Source: an uncultured Faecalibacterium sp.
GTDB taxonomy: Bacteria; Bacillota; Clostridia; Oscillospirales; Ruminococcaceae
Length of the DNA: 64,000 nucleotides
Direction: 5' to 3'
Assembly (NCBI GenBank): GCA_934533135.1
Contig: CAKTBG010000011.1
Coordinates: 6,351-70,350, forward strand
Below are positions 49,838 to 62,161 of this stretch, piece after piece. How positions within the stretch are numbered: position 1 is the stretch's first letter; each line of letters begins with the position of its first letter. The notes beneath the pieces are model-generated. The model ran no database searches and had not been told where the DNA came from. It saw only the letters and a list, made by a program, of their open reading frames with translations. The position numbers and the translations under genes were made by a program.

Positions 49838-50783
49838 GGTTTTCCTCCTTTTGTACTTCCTGTTGTTTCAGTGCGTCCAGCATCTGCCGGGCTACGGCTT
49901 GGATGACCGGCACAGCCACCGAGTTGCCGCACTGATGCTTCACCTTGCTGTATGGGGTCACGATCCTGTAGCTGTCCGGAAACCCCTGTATCCGCAGCAT
50001 TTCCCGCTCGGTCGGGCGGCGTTCGTCGTTGATGAGGATGTAGTTTGCCGACGCACCGGCTCGCAACGCCGAGGAATAGGGATGCGGCGTGATGGAGCCT
50101 GCCATGTTCTCGTGGGAAATATACGGTTTGGGGTAGTTTTTGTCCTTCAGCCGCTCCAAACGCGATTCCCGGATGCGGTCTTTGACGTAGTATTTCGCGT
50201 CCACGTCCGTTTCAAGGATATCCGACAGTGTTTTCCGTTGTTCGGGCGGGATCGGCTCCGGGAAGTGAAAGGGCACATCGTCCAGAAACCCCACGATGAG
50301 GATCCGCTCCCGCTTTTGGGGCACGCCGAAATCCAGTGCATTCAGCACCTTGGCATGGACATGGTAGCCCAACGCCGTCAGATGCTCCCGCATGATGGCG
50401 AAGGTCTTGCCGCCGTCGTGCGACATCAGGTTGCGGACATTTTCGAGCAGGAACGCCGGAGGCCGCTTTTCGTTCAGGATCCGTTCGATCTCAAAAAACA
50501 GGGTGCCGCAGGTCTCGTTGGCAAAGCCCTCCCGCTTGCCGATGATGGAAAATGCCTGACAGGGGAAGCCTGCCAGAAGAACATCAAAATCCGGGATCTC
50601 CCCTGCCTTGATCCGGGTGATGTCTCCAGAAGGGATCTCCCCAAAATTGGCTGCGTATGTCTTGCAGGCGTCCGGGTCGATCTCGGACGAAAATACACAG
50701 CGTCCGCCCACGGACTCAAACCCCAGCCGGATGCCTCCGATCCCGGCAAACAAATCTATAAAGGTAAACCGATTCCAATCCAT
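49791..50783 (-). CDS. DNA (cytosine-5) methyltransferase of the restriction-modification pair
   Basis: A 330-residue m5C methylase. Motifs in order: I FIDLFAGIGGIRLGFES, IV with the catalytic Cys GFPCQAFSIIG, VI LLENVRNLMSHD, VIII GVPQKRERILIVGF, and X HQCGNSVAVPVIQAVARQML; the variable target-recognition region lies between VIII and the late EMLRIQGFPDSY. The start MDWNRFTFID at 50783 follows AAGGA; the open frame to 50852 lacks a better start. It overlaps the HaeII-like endonuclease and should methylate the same site. The pair is the clearest accessory module here. Confidence 0.93.
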   Translation of the reverse strand: MDWNRFTFIDLFAGIGGIRLGFESVGGRCVFSSEIDPDACKTYAANFGEIPSGDITRIKAGEIPDFDVLLAGFPCQAFSIIGKREGFANETCGTLFFEIERILNEKRPPAFLLENVRNLMSHDGGKTFAIMREHLTALGYHVHAKVLNALDFGVPQKRERILIVGFLDDVPFHFPEPIPPEQRKTLSDILETDVDAKYYVKDRIRESRLERLKDKNYPKPYISHENMAGSITPHPYSSALRAGASANYILINDERRPTEREMLRIQGFPDSYRIVTPYSKVKHQCGNSVAVPVIQAVARQMLDALKQQEVQKEENHAHANADKSRSPEEP

Positions 50784-50891
50784 CCGTTCCTTCTGCTCCC
50801 TCTTCTTGGTGATATTCCGTTTTATTATACGGGTTTGCCGCTCCATTTGCAAGATAAGCCTCTTTCCTTTTTCCTATTGGATCGGTTTGGA

Positions 50892-50920
50892 TTGATTTCC
50901 CACCCCGCCTGCGGTATACT
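50892..50920 (+). promoter_or_regulatory. promoter of the methionine synthase operon
   Basis: TTGATT (50892-50897), 17-bp spacer, TATACT (50915-50920). No cobalamin or SAM riboswitch fits in the short leader. Confidence 0.65.
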
Positions 50921-50954
50921 TAAACCCATCACGAAACAGAAGGGAGAAACGGCC

Positions 50955-51630
50955 ATGCCGATCGGAGCAAGCCGGCCGCTGGTGCTGGAAAAACCTGCGG
51001 CCATCGACCTTGCGCAGGCAGCGCGGTATTTTGGCACCCGGGGCGAAGCAGATGCCGCCACCCTGCGCCTTCTCGAACAATGCGCGGTGCCGCTCCTTGC
51101 GGCGGCCATGCCGCGGGCTGTCTGGCTGGAAGCCGACGTGACTGCGCTTACCGAAGCAGGACTTCTGCAGGGGGAGGACGTTATGCGGCATCTGGAAGGG
51201 TGCAGCCGCGCCATTCTGCTGGCCGTGACGCTGGGCGCGGGCGTGGACGCGCAGATCCGCCGTGCCGGTGTGGGCGACATCGCCGCATCGGTGGCGTCGG
51301 ATGCACTGGGCTCTGCGCTGGCAGAGCAGGCCGCTGACTGCGCCGAAGGAGAGCTCCGGCAGGAAGCGGCCAAAGAGGGAAAGTATTTGACCGGGCGGTT
51401 TTCTCCGGGCTACGGCGACTGGCCCATCACGGTGCAGCCGCGGATCGCTGCGGTGCTGGATACCGCCCGCCGCGCCGGGATCTGCGTGACCGACTCCAAC
51501 CTGATGACTCCCCGCAAGAGCATCACGGCTCTGCTGGGCGTCAGCGATCATCCGGTCAAGGGACATCTGGCAGGCTGCGGGCACTGTGTCCTGCAAAGCC
51601 GCTGCGAATATCGAAAGAGGGGAAAGACCT

Positions 51631-51644
<14 letters not shown>
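50955..51644 (+). CDS. methionine synthase reactivation (AdoMet-binding) domain protein
   Basis: A 229-residue protein corresponding to the C-terminal activation domain of MetH, encoded as a separate gene. Supporting regions are LLAVTLGAGVDAQIRRAGVG, SDALGSALAEQAADCAEGEL, GRFSPGYGDWPI and TPRKSITALLGVS; the GYGDWP stretch is the conserved AdoMet-binding signature. The C-terminus has a Cys cluster (GCGHCVLQSRC). In MetH this domain uses AdoMet to re-methylate oxidised cobalamin. The start MPIGASRPLV follows AGGGAG, and its end overlaps the metH gene by 14 bp, so the partners are made together. Confidence 0.88.
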
Positions 51645-54060
<2,416 letters not shown>

Positions 54061-54070
54061 GGTTTTACAG

Positions 54071-54113
54071 CAAAAACGCCCTCCGCTCCGATCGAGAGCC
54101 GAGGGCGTTTTGC
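54071..54113. terminator. bidirectional terminator, metH / ComEC-like lipoprotein gene
   Basis: CAGCAAAACGCCCTC-type arm pairs with GAGGGCGTTTTGCTG; T runs on both strands, between convergent stops. Confidence 0.88.
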
Positions 54114-54126
54114 TGTCTGCCGCTTC

Positions 54127-55257
54127 TTATTTGATACAGGTCGCGCAGGGGGTATAGCCTGCGGCGACGGCTTCCTCATAGCTGGAGAAGAGGATCTGGT
54201 TCTTCTCTGCCGGGAGGTTCGGGCAGGTGGGCAGATGGAACTTTTTGGAGTTCACATTGCCGATGTAGGCCTGCTGCGCGGTGCTGGACGCCGCCGGGTC
54301 GGTGGGGTTCAGCTCCGCGTCGGTGGCGTAATGCTCGCTGGAAACGGTATAGTTTGCGCCGTCACTGCCGATGGTGATGGTTCCCATCAAGTCGGTGCGG
54401 TAAACGTCCACACCGGCATCCCGCAGGATGCTCAGGGTCTCCTCGTGGGGGTGGCCGTATTTGTTGTTGACGCCGCAGGAGATGACGCCCATTTCCGGCA
54501 GGACGGCATTCAGGAAAATGTAGCTGGACGATGTGCCGGAACCGTGGTGGCCGACCTGCAGGACGTCGGCTTTCAGGTTTGCGCCGCTTTCCACAAGGTC
54601 GCGCTCGGCGTCCGATTCCATGTCGCCGGTCAGCAGGAAGCTGGTGGAGCCGTAGTCGATGCGCAGCACCAGCGACGTATCGTTGGTCTCGTCGTACTGC
54701 CTCACCGGGCCAAGCAGCGTCACCGTCGCGCTTCCCAGCGGCCAGACCGTGCCCACGGCCGGAACTTCCACCTGCAGACCCTGCTGCTGGGTGTACTTGA
54801 CAAAGTCCTGAAAGCACTTGGTGCCGGCTTCTGTCACCGGGCTGTACACATGGTTTGCCGGGAAGTAGGCCAGCGCAGCAGCCAGACCGCCCACATGGTC
54901 CTCGTGGGCGTGGGAGCAGAACACATACTGCAGCTCCTCCACGCCCTGATTCTGCAGATAGGAGACGATCAGGCTGCCGTCGTCCACATTGCCGCCGTCG
55001 TACAGCATAAACTGGCCGTCGCATTCCACCAGCACGCTCAACGCCTGCCCCACGTCGATGAAGTGCATCTGGAACGCCTGCCCGTCACCGGGCTGCGCCG
55101 TTGCAATGCTGCCGCCGCTGTTCTGGGGCGGCTGGATGACTGCGCCTGCGTCGCAGGCCGCAAGCCCCAGTGCAAGGGCGGCGGCCAGTGCCAGTGCCGT
55201 CAGGCGGCGGACGGTCTTCTGCCAAAGGGTCACTTTTTCTTTTTTGATCTGTTCCAC
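54127..55257 (-). CDS. ComEC-like metallo-beta-lactamase lipoprotein with Ada-like metal-binding tail
   Basis: A 376-residue extracytoplasmic protein. The signal peptide ends in a lipobox (ALALGLAACD, lipidated Cys near 35). The metallo-beta-lactamase domain of the ComEC/Rec2 type has FIDVGQALSVLVECDG, the zinc motif CSHAHEDHVGGL, LLTGDMESDAERDL and GHHGSGTSSSYIF. The last 45 residues (YIGNVNSKKFHLPTCPNL, then GYTPCATCIK) match the small Cys-based metal-binding module related to the Ada N-terminus. The start is a GTG at 55257, overlapping the YgiQ gene by 28 bp. An extracellular nuclease or phosphodiesterase is inferred. Confidence 0.85.
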   Translation of the reverse strand: MEQIKKEKVTLWQKTVRRLTALALAAALALGLAACDAGAVIQPPQNSGGSIATAQPGDGQAFQMHFIDVGQALSVLVECDGQFMLYDGGNVDDGSLIVSYLQNQGVEELQYVFCSHAHEDHVGGLAAALAYFPANHVYSPVTEAGTKCFQDFVKYTQQQGLQVEVPAVGTVWPLGSATVTLLGPVRQYDETNDTSLVLRIDYGSTSFLLTGDMESDAERDLVESGANLKADVLQVGHHGSGTSSSYIFLNAVLPEMGVISCGVNNKYGHPHEETLSILRDAGVDVYRTDLMGTITIGSDGANYTVSSEHYATDAELNPTDPAASSTAQQAYIGNVNSKKFHLPTCPNLPAEKNQILFSSYEEAVAAGYTPCATCIK

Positions 55258-57269
55258 GATTTCTGCGTCTCTTTCTTTTGATTTGCGCCTGCTTTCCGCG
55301 CAGGTGCAGCGTGGGGTGCAAACCGCGCACCCGGGCTGGGCTGGCGGCCTGCGCTCTGCCGGTCTCCGGCAGGCTTGCCCTTCGGGTGGGGGCGGACGGT
55401 GTAGGTGCCGTCGTTGTGGATGGTCACCTCGGCGGCTTCGGCCCGGCGTGCCGAACGCTGGACGGCGCGCCGCCCTTCGGCGGGCACCAGCAGCGGGATC
55501 AGATCCTCCCGGTGGGTCATCTTCAGGGCTTTGACCACCTTTTCGGCGTTGCGCGGCTCATAATACTGCAGCAGTGCGCGCTGGAGAGCCTTGCCCTCCG
55601 CAGTCTTTTCGACGAACACCGGCTTGAGGGTATAGGGGTCGAGGCCGGTGTAGAACATACAGGTGCTGACCGTGCCGGGCGTCGGGTAGAAATCCTGCAC
55701 CTGCTCCGGTCTCATGTGGTTCTTGTAGAGATACTCTGCCAGATAGACGGCGTCTTTCAGGGTGCTGCCCGGGTGACTGGACATCAGGTAGGGCACGAGA
55801 TACTGCTTTTTGCCGGCCTTCTTGCTCAGCTCATAGAACTTGTCCTTGAATTTGTTGAAGGTCTCGATGGGCGGTTTGCCCATATAGGCCAGCGTGTTGG
55901 GGGCACAGTGCTCCGGCGCAACTTTCAGCTGGCCGGAGACGTGATACTCCACCAGCTCCTTGAAGAAGGTGTCGTCCGGGTCGGCCATCAGGTAATCGAA
56001 GCGGATGCCGCTGCGGATAAAGACCTTCTTGACGCCGGGCAGCTCCCGGACGCGGCGCAGGATCTTCAGGTAATCGCTGTGATCCACGATGACATGGGAG
56101 CAGGTGGTCGGCGCAAGGCAGTGCTTGCCGCCGCTGCACATCCCGCGCAGCATCTGCTCTCGGCAGGAGGGGAAGCGGAAGTTGGCAGTCGGCCCGCCGA
56201 TGTCGTGGATGTAGCCCTTGAAATCCGGCTCGTGGGTCATCCGCTCGGCCTCGGCCACGATGCTGTCGGCACTGCGGCTGGTCACCCGGCGGCCCTGATG
56301 GAGCTGGATGGCGCAGAAGTTGCAGCCGCCGAAGCAGCCGCGGTTCTGGATGATGGAGAACTGCACCTCCCGGATGGCCGGTACGCCGCCCATTGCCTCA
56401 TAGATGGGGTGATACCGCCGGGTGTAGGGCAGCGCGTAGACCTGATCCAGCTCCCAGCGCACAAGGGGCTTTGCCGGGATATTCTGGACGAGGTATTTTT
56501 CACTCTGCTTCTGGACGATGATCTGGCCGCTGACCACATCCTGATTGTCCATCTGGATGCGGCAGGCTTTTGCGTAGGCCACCTTATCGGAAGCGACCTT
56601 CTTGTAGCCCGCACACTCGACATACCGCTCGGGCAGATGGTCGAAATCGGTCATATAGCAGGTGCCGTCCACATCGGTGATGGACGCCGCCGGTTCCCCC
56701 GCCGCCAGCCGCCGGGCGATCTCCACGGTCTGGTGCTCGCCCATGCCAAAGCTGATGAGGTCCGCGCCCGAGTCCTCGGCAATGCTGGGAAGCACCGTCT
56801 CCAGCCAGTAGTCGTAGTGCGCGAACCGGCGCAGGGAGGCCTCCAGTCCGCCGAGGATCACTGGCAGATCGGGGTAGGCCTGTTTTGCCAGCCGGGTATA
56901 GACGGTCGCGCTCCGGTCAGGCCGGGCACCGGCCTTGCCGCCGGGCGAATATTCATCCTCGGCGCGGGGGATCTTGGCGACGGAATAGTGGCTGACCATG
57001 CTGTCCACGTTGCCGCCGCCGATGAAGAAGCCGTACTTCGGCTTGCCGAACCGCTTGAAATCCTCGCAGTCGGTGTACCGGGGCTGCGCCAGCACGCCGA
57101 CCTTGTAGCCCTCTGCTTCCAGCAGGCGGCTGATGATGGCAGTGCCAAAGCTGGGGTGGTCCACATAGGCGTCGCCGCCCACCACCACAAAATCCAGCTG
57201 CTCCCACCCCCGGGCCTCCATGTCCGCCCGGCTGATGGGAAGAAATTCGGTGTAGATCTGTTGTTCCAT
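55230..57269 (-). CDS. YgiQ family radical SAM protein
   Basis: A 679-residue radical SAM enzyme of the UPF0313/YgiQ family, whose reaction is unknown. The N-terminal part (FLPISRADMEARGWEQLDFV, GGDAYVDHPSFGTAII) is the family-specific domain; the 4Fe-4S motif is IQNRGCFGGCNFCAIQLHQG, CxxxCxxC. Later motifs include IGGPTANFRFPSC, RSGIRFDYL and HMRPEQVQDFYPTPGTVST. The C-terminus is a Lys/Arg-rich tail. It lies 10 bp downstream of ftsK and overlaps the lipoprotein gene. Confidence 0.93.
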   Translation of the reverse strand: MEQQIYTEFLPISRADMEARGWEQLDFVVVGGDAYVDHPSFGTAIISRLLEAEGYKVGVLAQPRYTDCEDFKRFGKPKYGFFIGGGNVDSMVSHYSVAKIPRAEDEYSPGGKAGARPDRSATVYTRLAKQAYPDLPVILGGLEASLRRFAHYDYWLETVLPSIAEDSGADLISFGMGEHQTVEIARRLAAGEPAASITDVDGTCYMTDFDHLPERYVECAGYKKVASDKVAYAKACRIQMDNQDVVSGQIIVQKQSEKYLVQNIPAKPLVRWELDQVYALPYTRRYHPIYEAMGGVPAIREVQFSIIQNRGCFGGCNFCAIQLHQGRRVTSRSADSIVAEAERMTHEPDFKGYIHDIGGPTANFRFPSCREQMLRGMCSGGKHCLAPTTCSHVIVDHSDYLKILRRVRELPGVKKVFIRSGIRFDYLMADPDDTFFKELVEYHVSGQLKVAPEHCAPNTLAYMGKPPIETFNKFKDKFYELSKKAGKKQYLVPYLMSSHPGSTLKDAVYLAEYLYKNHMRPEQVQDFYPTPGTVSTCMFYTGLDPYTLKPVFVEKTAEGKALQRALLQYYEPRNAEKVVKALKMTHREDLIPLLVPAEGRRAVQRSARRAEAAEVTIHNDGTYTVRPHPKGKPAGDRQSAGRQPSPGARFAPHAAPARKAGANQKKETQKSWNRSKKKK

Positions 57270-57279
57270 GTGTCTCCTT

Positions 57280-60234
57280 TTATTCCTCCGGCTGATTGAG
57301 GTTCAGCTCCAGCCACTGCTGGCGGCTGATGAGGACGGCGCGGGGCTTAGCACCCTCGTAGGGGCCGATGATCCCCTTTTCCTCCATCTCGTCCATGATG
57401 CGGGCGGCGCGGGCATAGCCCAGCTTGCACCGCCGCTGCAGCAGGCTGGTGGACGCCTGCCCTGCGTCGATAACCACCTCGACCGCCTGTTTGAACATCG
57501 GGTCGCTGCCGGATTCCTCGTCGGCATCCGCGCTGCTGCTCCCCTTCTTGCCATCCTGAATGGCGTGCTTTTCCATGGCTTCGATCATGGCCTCGTCGTA
57601 CTGGACCGTCGCACTCTTCTTGATGAAATCCAGCACCCGGCTGATCTCTTCATCCCGCACGAAGGTGCCCTGAATGCGGATGGGCTTCGGCGCACCCACG
57701 GGCATGAAGAGCATATCGCCCATACCCAGCAGCTTTTCGGCACCGGCACCATCCAAGATGGTGCGGCTGTCCACCTGACTGGACACCGCAAAGGCAATGC
57801 GGCTGGGGATGTTGGCTTTGATCAGGCCGGTGATGACGTCCACGCTGGGACGCTGGGTGGCCACGATCAGGTGCATTCCGGCGGCGCGGGCTTTCTGGGC
57901 GATGCGGCAGATGGAATCCTCCACATCCTTGCCGACGACCATCATCAGGTCGGCCAGCTCGTCGATGATGATGGCGATGTAGGGCATTTTTTCCAGCATC
58001 GGGTCGGCAGCCGCCAGCTTATTGAAGGACTTGATGTCGCGGACGTTGTTCTCTGCAAAGAGGTGATACCGCCGCTCCATCTCCTGCACCGCCGAGCCCA
58101 GCGCACCGGCGGCTTTCCGCGGCTCGGTGATGACCGGCATCAGCAGGTGGGGGATGCCGTTGTACTCAGCCAGCTCGACCACCTTGGGGTCGATGAGCAT
58201 CAGCTTGACATCCTCGGGGCTGGAGCGGAAGAGCAGGCTCATGATGATGCTGTTGACGCAGACCGATTTGCCGCTGCCGGTGCTGCCCGCGATCAGCAGA
58301 TGCGGCATCTTGCACAGGTCGGCCACCTGCGCCACGCCTGCGATGTCCTTGCCGAGGGCAATGCCCATGGGCGAGGTCATCCGCAAAAAGCTCTGGCTCT
58401 CGAACACGCTGCGGATATAGACCGGCGTTTTCTTGTGGTTCGGCACCTCGATGCCGACGGCAGGCTTGCCCGGGATGGGAGCCTCCATACGGACATCGGC
58501 CACCGCCAGATTCAGCGCGATATCGTCGGCCAGCGAGGTGATCCGGCTGATCTTGACACCGGCCATGGGCTGGACCTCGTACCGGGTGACCGACGGGCCG
58601 CGGGAGATGTCCAGGACCCGGGTGCGGACGCCGAAGCTTTCCAGTGTATCCACCAGCTTCTGCGCATTGGCTTTCAGCTCGTCCTGTGCGCCGGTATCGT
58701 TCTCCTCCGGTGCCTCTTCAAACAGCTCGATGGAGGGATACTGATACTGGTAGACATCCACCGGCTCGGCCTCCTCGGTCGGTGCTGCAGCGGCCGCCTG
58801 CTCCGAGACCGCAGGCTTTTCCATGGCTGCAGCCACCAGCGTATTGAGGTCTTTTTCCTCCACCGGCTCCGAGGTGATGCGGATCCAGCCGTCCTCGTCC
58901 GGCTCGGTCCGCATGGCGACGGCGTTTTCCGCGCTGACCCGCGGGGGCACTGCTGGGGAAAGGACGCTTTCCGCACCGATCGGCGTGACCGGGTGCTGCT
59001 CTGCAGGATCGGCCGGAACCGTCGTCTGCATCGGCTGCGGATCGGCCGCTGCAAAACCTCCCAGCGGCGTATGGAGCGGTGCCTCCCCCGATGCAGCGGG
59101 TTCCGGGTCCGGCACACGGAAGAAGTCCTCCGCTGCCGTCTCCACGGCATCGGGCACAATGGGCTTCACGATGGCACGGGGTGCCCCGCGCTGAGACAGC
59201 GGGTCGGCTCCGAAGGTACCGCCCGGCCCCAGAATGATGGGTTCGATGGGCTCGCTGCCGCCGCTTTGCAGATGGGTCTGCTCCGGTCCGAGGTCGATAT
59301 CAAAGGAGGCGCGCGGCGAAGGGGTGTGTACCTGCACCGGTTCAAACGCCGGTGCTTCCGGCTCCGGCATGGGCGGCGTCACATCCTGCGGTGCGGGATC
59401 GGCGGCTTCAAATTCTTTGGTGACCTGATGCCCCCAGCGCAGCACGCCGCTCATCCAGTTGGGCAGACCCATTTTAAAGGAGGGCATCGCCGCTCCTGCA
59501 GCCGCGTCATCTCCGCAGTCGTCTTCGTCATCGGGGTACTCGTCGAGATCGTCCTCGTATGCGTCGTACGCAGCGTCATACGCGGCGTCGGCTTCCTGTT
59601 CGGCCTGCTTCGCGGCCAGACGCTCGGCGCGGCGGGCGGCGTTCTGTTCGTAGACCGCCACGCCCTTTTCGTGGACGCCGCCGCCCACATCGCAGAGCCA
59701 CTGCCACAGCTCTGCCGGGGTGATGTCAAAAATGTACAGGCTGGCGCAAAGAGCCAGCACCACCATGATGCAATTCGCCGCCGGTCTGCCGCAGAGCAGC
59801 AGCAGATTGCCGCCCAGCACCGCCCCCAGCGCACCGCCGCCCAGCAGGGCGTTCACGCCGTTCTGGTAGCAGGCCGCAATCATCGCCGCCGCCGGAACAT
59901 CGGTCGGCAGGTCGGAAAAGACGATGACCGTTCCGCTGGCAAAGAGCAGCCCCAGCACCAGTTTCAGGATGCGGGGCAGCAGATCCTCGCCCCGGGTGTA
60001 GAGCACCGCCAGATAGCAGACCGCCGCCCCCAGCACAAAGCTGCCGCAGCCGAACAGCCCAAACAGCAGATCGTGCAGCACCTTCCACGCCGAGACGCCC
60101 GGCACAAAGGCCAGCACCAGCAGAAGCAGCCCCGCGAACAGCGTGCCGAGGCCGGCCGGCATCCGATCCTGCGCCCGGTTCTTCCGGCGGACAGTTCGGC
60201 GTTTTGCAGTTGTTTTTCGTTTCGTATTTGCCAT
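57280..60234 (-). CDS. ftsK: DNA translocase FtsK/SpoIIIE
   Basis: A 984-residue septal ATPase that pumps DNA during division or sporulation. An N-terminal basic segment is followed by four transmembrane helices to about 175. A long acidic/Pro-rich linker spans about 190-490. The motor has [20 protein letters not shown], Walker A in [16 protein letters not shown], Walker B in [14 protein letters not shown], and [20 protein letters not shown]. The C-terminal gamma winged helix ([20 protein letters not shown]) binds orienting KOPS/SRS sites. The adjacent tepA-like gene matches the Bacillus tepA-spoIIIE order. Confidence 0.95.
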   Translation of the reverse strand: MANTKRKTTAKRRTVRRKNRAQDRMPAGLGTLFAGLLLLVLAFVPGVSAWKVLHDLLFGLFGCGSFVLGAAVCYLAVLYTRGEDLLPRILKLVLGLLFASGTVIVFSDLPTDVPAAAMIAACYQNGVNALLGGGALGAVLGGNLLLLCGRPAANCIMVVLALCASLYIFDITPAELWQWLCDVGGGVHEKGVAVYEQNAARRAERLAAKQAEQEADAAYDAAYDAYEDDLDEYPDDEDDCGDDAAAGAAMPSFKMGLPNWMSGVLRWGHQVTKEFEAADPAPQDVTPPMPEPEAPAFEPVQVHTPSPRASFDIDLGPEQTHLQSGGSEPIEPIILGPGGTFGADPLSQRGAPRAIVKPIVPDAVETAAEDFFRVPDPEPAASGEAPLHTPLGGFAAADPQPMQTTVPADPAEQHPVTPIGAESVLSPAVPPRVSAENAVAMRTEPDEDGWIRITSEPVEEKDLNTLVAAAMEKPAVSEQAAAAAPTEEAEPVDVYQYQYPSIELFEEAPEENDTGAQDELKANAQKLVDTLESFGVRTRVLDISRGPSVTRYEVQPMAGVKISRITSLADDIALNLAVADVRMEAPIPGKPAVGIEVPNHKKTPVYIRSVFESQSFLRMTSPMGIALGKDIAGVAQVADLCKMPHLLIAGSTGSGKSVCVNSIIMSLLFRSSPEDVKLMLIDPKVVELAEYNGIPHLLMPVITEPRKAAGALGSAVQEMERRYHLFAENNVRDIKSFNKLAAADPMLEKMPYIAIIIDELADLMMVVGKDVEDSICRIAQKARAAGMHLIVATQRPSVDVITGLIKANIPSRIAFAVSSQVDSRTILDGAGAEKLLGMGDMLFMPVGAPKPIRIQGTFVRDEEISRVLDFIKKSATVQYDEAMIEAMEKHAIQDGKKGSSSADADEESGSDPMFKQAVEVVIDAGQASTSLLQRRCKLGYARAARIMDEMEEKGIIGPYEGAKPRAVLISRQQWLELNLNQPEE

Positions 60235-60284
60235 TTTCCCTTAAAACCCTGTTTCTTTCTCTTGGCATAAATTTTGATTCTTTT

Positions 60285-60313
60285 ATTGTACCACGAGAAA
60301 AGTCAAATGGCAA
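60285..60313 (-). promoter_or_regulatory. promoter of ftsK
   Basis: Minus-strand TTGCCA (60308-60313), 17-bp spacer, TACAAT (60285-60290) with TGG before it; it lies between the repeat element and the gene. Confidence 0.6.
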
Positions 60314-60316
60314 TTG

Positions 60317-60540
60317 CCCTCTCAGGACGCGACATCCTCTTTGTCCGCATCCTTGCCCTCTCCGTCCACGCGTTCTCTTTGTCAGCATCCTCGCCCTCTC
60401 CGTCATTGCTTCGCAATGCCACCTCTCCCGAAGGGAGAGGCAAGACTTGGCTCTTCTGAAAGACTCCCTTCGGCCGGAGGGAGATGTGGCGTTTAGCGGC
60501 AGAGGGAGGACAAACTGGACGCATAGCGGCCTGAAAGGGC
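60317..60540. repeat. palindromic repeat family A, locus 9 (degenerate composite)
   Basis: Starts CCCTCTCAGG and ends CCTGAAAGGG. Inside is a clear minus unit with second stem GGCATTGC/GCAATGAC and GGGAGAGG hairpin at about 60390-60445, plus several partial ends. It separates tepA from ftsK and lies 7 bp from the tepA stop. Confidence 0.82.
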
Positions 60541-60547
60541 AAGGACG

Positions 60548-61234
60548 CTACCCGTTTTCGATCTCCCCATACAGCCATTCCAGCGCGTCCGAGACGCCGC
60601 CCAGTTGGTCGATGAGTTTTTCGCGCACGGCACGGCGTCCGTCGAGGACCGTTCCCACATCCATCACCAGCTCGCCGGTGCGGAGCATCAGCTCGGTGTA
60701 GCGTTTTTCCGGGATGCCGCTGTGCGACGCGACAAAGCCGGTGATCCGCTCCTGCATCTGCTCGAACCAGCGCATGGTCTGGGGCACCCCAAGGATCATC
60801 CCGGAGTGGCGCACCGGGTGGATGGTCATGGTGGCCGTGGGCACGATGAAGCTCCGCCGGGCACTGACGGCCAGCGGGATGCCGATGGAGTGCCCCCCGC
60901 CCAGCACCAGCGTCGCACTGGGCTTTGCAACGCTGGCGATCAGCTCGGCCAGTGCCAGCCCTGCCTCCACATCGCCGCCCACGGTGTTCAGGATCACCAG
61001 CAGCCCCTCAATGCCCGGATCCTCCTGCACCGCCACCAGCTGGGGGATGACGTGCTCGTACTTGGTGGTCTTCTGCCCCTGCGGAGCTTCCACATGGCCT
61101 TCGATCTGCCCCACGACCGTCAGGCAGTGGATGGCGTGCCTCCCGCGGGTGCGATAGACGCTGCCCAGATCTTCGATCTGCTCTTTCTCCAGCCGCTGCT
61201 GGTCCACAAGGGTCTCGTCGGGTCGATTTTCCAT
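60548..61234 (-). CDS. ClpP-like serine peptidase, TepA/YmfB family
   Basis: A 228-residue ClpP/crotonase-fold protein of the translocation-enhancing TepA type, reported in Bacillus to aid export of secreted proteins. After a charged N-terminus, typical segments are HCLTVVGQIEGHVEAPQGQK, LLVILNTVGGDVEAGLALAE, and the nucleophile region LVLGGGHSIGIPLAVSA; the His of the triad is probably in MTIHPVRHSG. Start MENRPDETLVDQQ follows GGAGGCGG. It lies directly upstream of ftsK/spoIIIE, as in Bacillus, but a repeat element and promoter intervene. Confidence 0.9.
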   Translation of the reverse strand: MENRPDETLVDQQRLEKEQIEDLGSVYRTRGRHAIHCLTVVGQIEGHVEAPQGQKTTKYEHVIPQLVAVQEDPGIEGLLVILNTVGGDVEAGLALAELIASVAKPSATLVLGGGHSIGIPLAVSARRSFIVPTATMTIHPVRHSGMILGVPQTMRWFEQMQERITGFVASHSGIPEKRYTELMLRTGELVMDVGTVLDGRRAVREKLIDQLGGVSDALEWLYGEIENG

Positions 61235-61336
61235 CCGTTCCGCCTCCTTTTCCTCCCGGATAGCCTTTCCATCCGAGGGAGCGGTTATACGGCGGCTAAG
61301 ATTCTTTTCTTAATGAAAAAAATTTATGCAGAGTAT

Positions 61337-61364
61337 TTGACATTCCGTCATGATGCGGTATACT
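61337..61364 (+). promoter_or_regulatory. promoter of rex-tdk
   Basis: Perfect TTGACA (61337-61342), 16-bp spacer, TATACT (61359-61364), leaving a leader of about 115 bases. No canonical Rex palindrome was recognised in it. Confidence 0.7.
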
Positions 61365-61487
61365 TTATGTAAATGAAAAAGATTGACAAATATGTATCAG
61401 TATTGTTCCATTTTTATCGCATCTGCCGGTCTGTCTTGCAACTTAGGGGGGAACCGGCACCTTTTTCACAGAAAGGAGATCACCTCT

Positions 61488-62129
61488 ATGAACGCATCCG
61501 GCAAAACCTCTCTTCCGGTCATCAAACGGCTTCCGAAATATTACCGCTACCTCCGCACCCTGAAAAACGATGGCATCACCAGCATCTCCTCCCGGGAGCT
61601 GGCCGCCCAGATGGGCACCACCGCCTCGCAGGTGCGGCAGGATTTCAACTGCATCGGCGATGTAAACGGGCGGCAGGGCATCGGCTACTCGGTGGAGAAC
61701 CTGCTCTCCATCCTCGAGACCCTGCTCTTCGGCAACGGCGACCGCCTGCCCACCATCCTGATCGGCTGCGGCCGTCTGGGAAAAGCCGTCAGCCGGTTCA
61801 TCACCACCGACACCAACGGCTACAAGCTGATCGCCGCCTTCGACAACGCCCCGGACGAAGTGGGCAAGGAGATCAACGGCATCCAGATCCTCCACATCGA
61901 CCAGCTGGAGGAGTTCTGCGCCGAGCATCACCCCGAAGTCGCCGTCCTCTGCGTGCCCCGCAGCGGTGCCGAGGAGATCAGCGGCCGGCTGGTCAATCTG
62001 GGGATCAAGGGCTACTGGAACTTCTCCCATTACGACCTGTCGGTGCCCTACCCCGACGTTGTGGTGGAGAATGTCCACTTGGGCGACAGCCTGATGAGCC
62101 TTGGCTACCGGCTGCGCAATCAGGACTGA
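61488..62129 (+). CDS. rex: redox-sensing transcriptional repressor Rex
   Basis: A 213-residue NAD(H)-responsive repressor of fermentation and respiration genes. The N-terminal winged helix has VIKRLPKYYRYLRTLKNDG and SSRELAAQMGTTASQVRQDF, the DNA-recognition region. The C-terminal Rossmann domain has the nucleotide loop ILIGCGRLGKAVSRF and the swapped helix ending WNFSHYDL. The start MNASGKTSLPV follows GAAAGGAGA. It is followed by tdk after 32 bp. As an anaerobe's NADH sensor its targets probably include alcohol/lactate/butyrate genes elsewhere. Confidence 0.95.
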   Translation: MNASGKTSLPVIKRLPKYYRYLRTLKNDGITSISSRELAAQMGTTASQVRQDFNCIGDVNGRQGIGYSVENLLSILETLLFGNGDRLPTILIGCGRLGKAVSRFITTDTNGYKLIAAFDNAPDEVGKEINGIQILHIDQLEEFCAEHHPEVAVLCVPRSGAEEISGRLVNLGIKGYWNFSHYDLSVPYPDVVVENVHLGDSLMSLGYRLRNQD

Positions 62130-62161
62130 TCCAACAATATAATTAAGGAGTCGTTTTCTCC

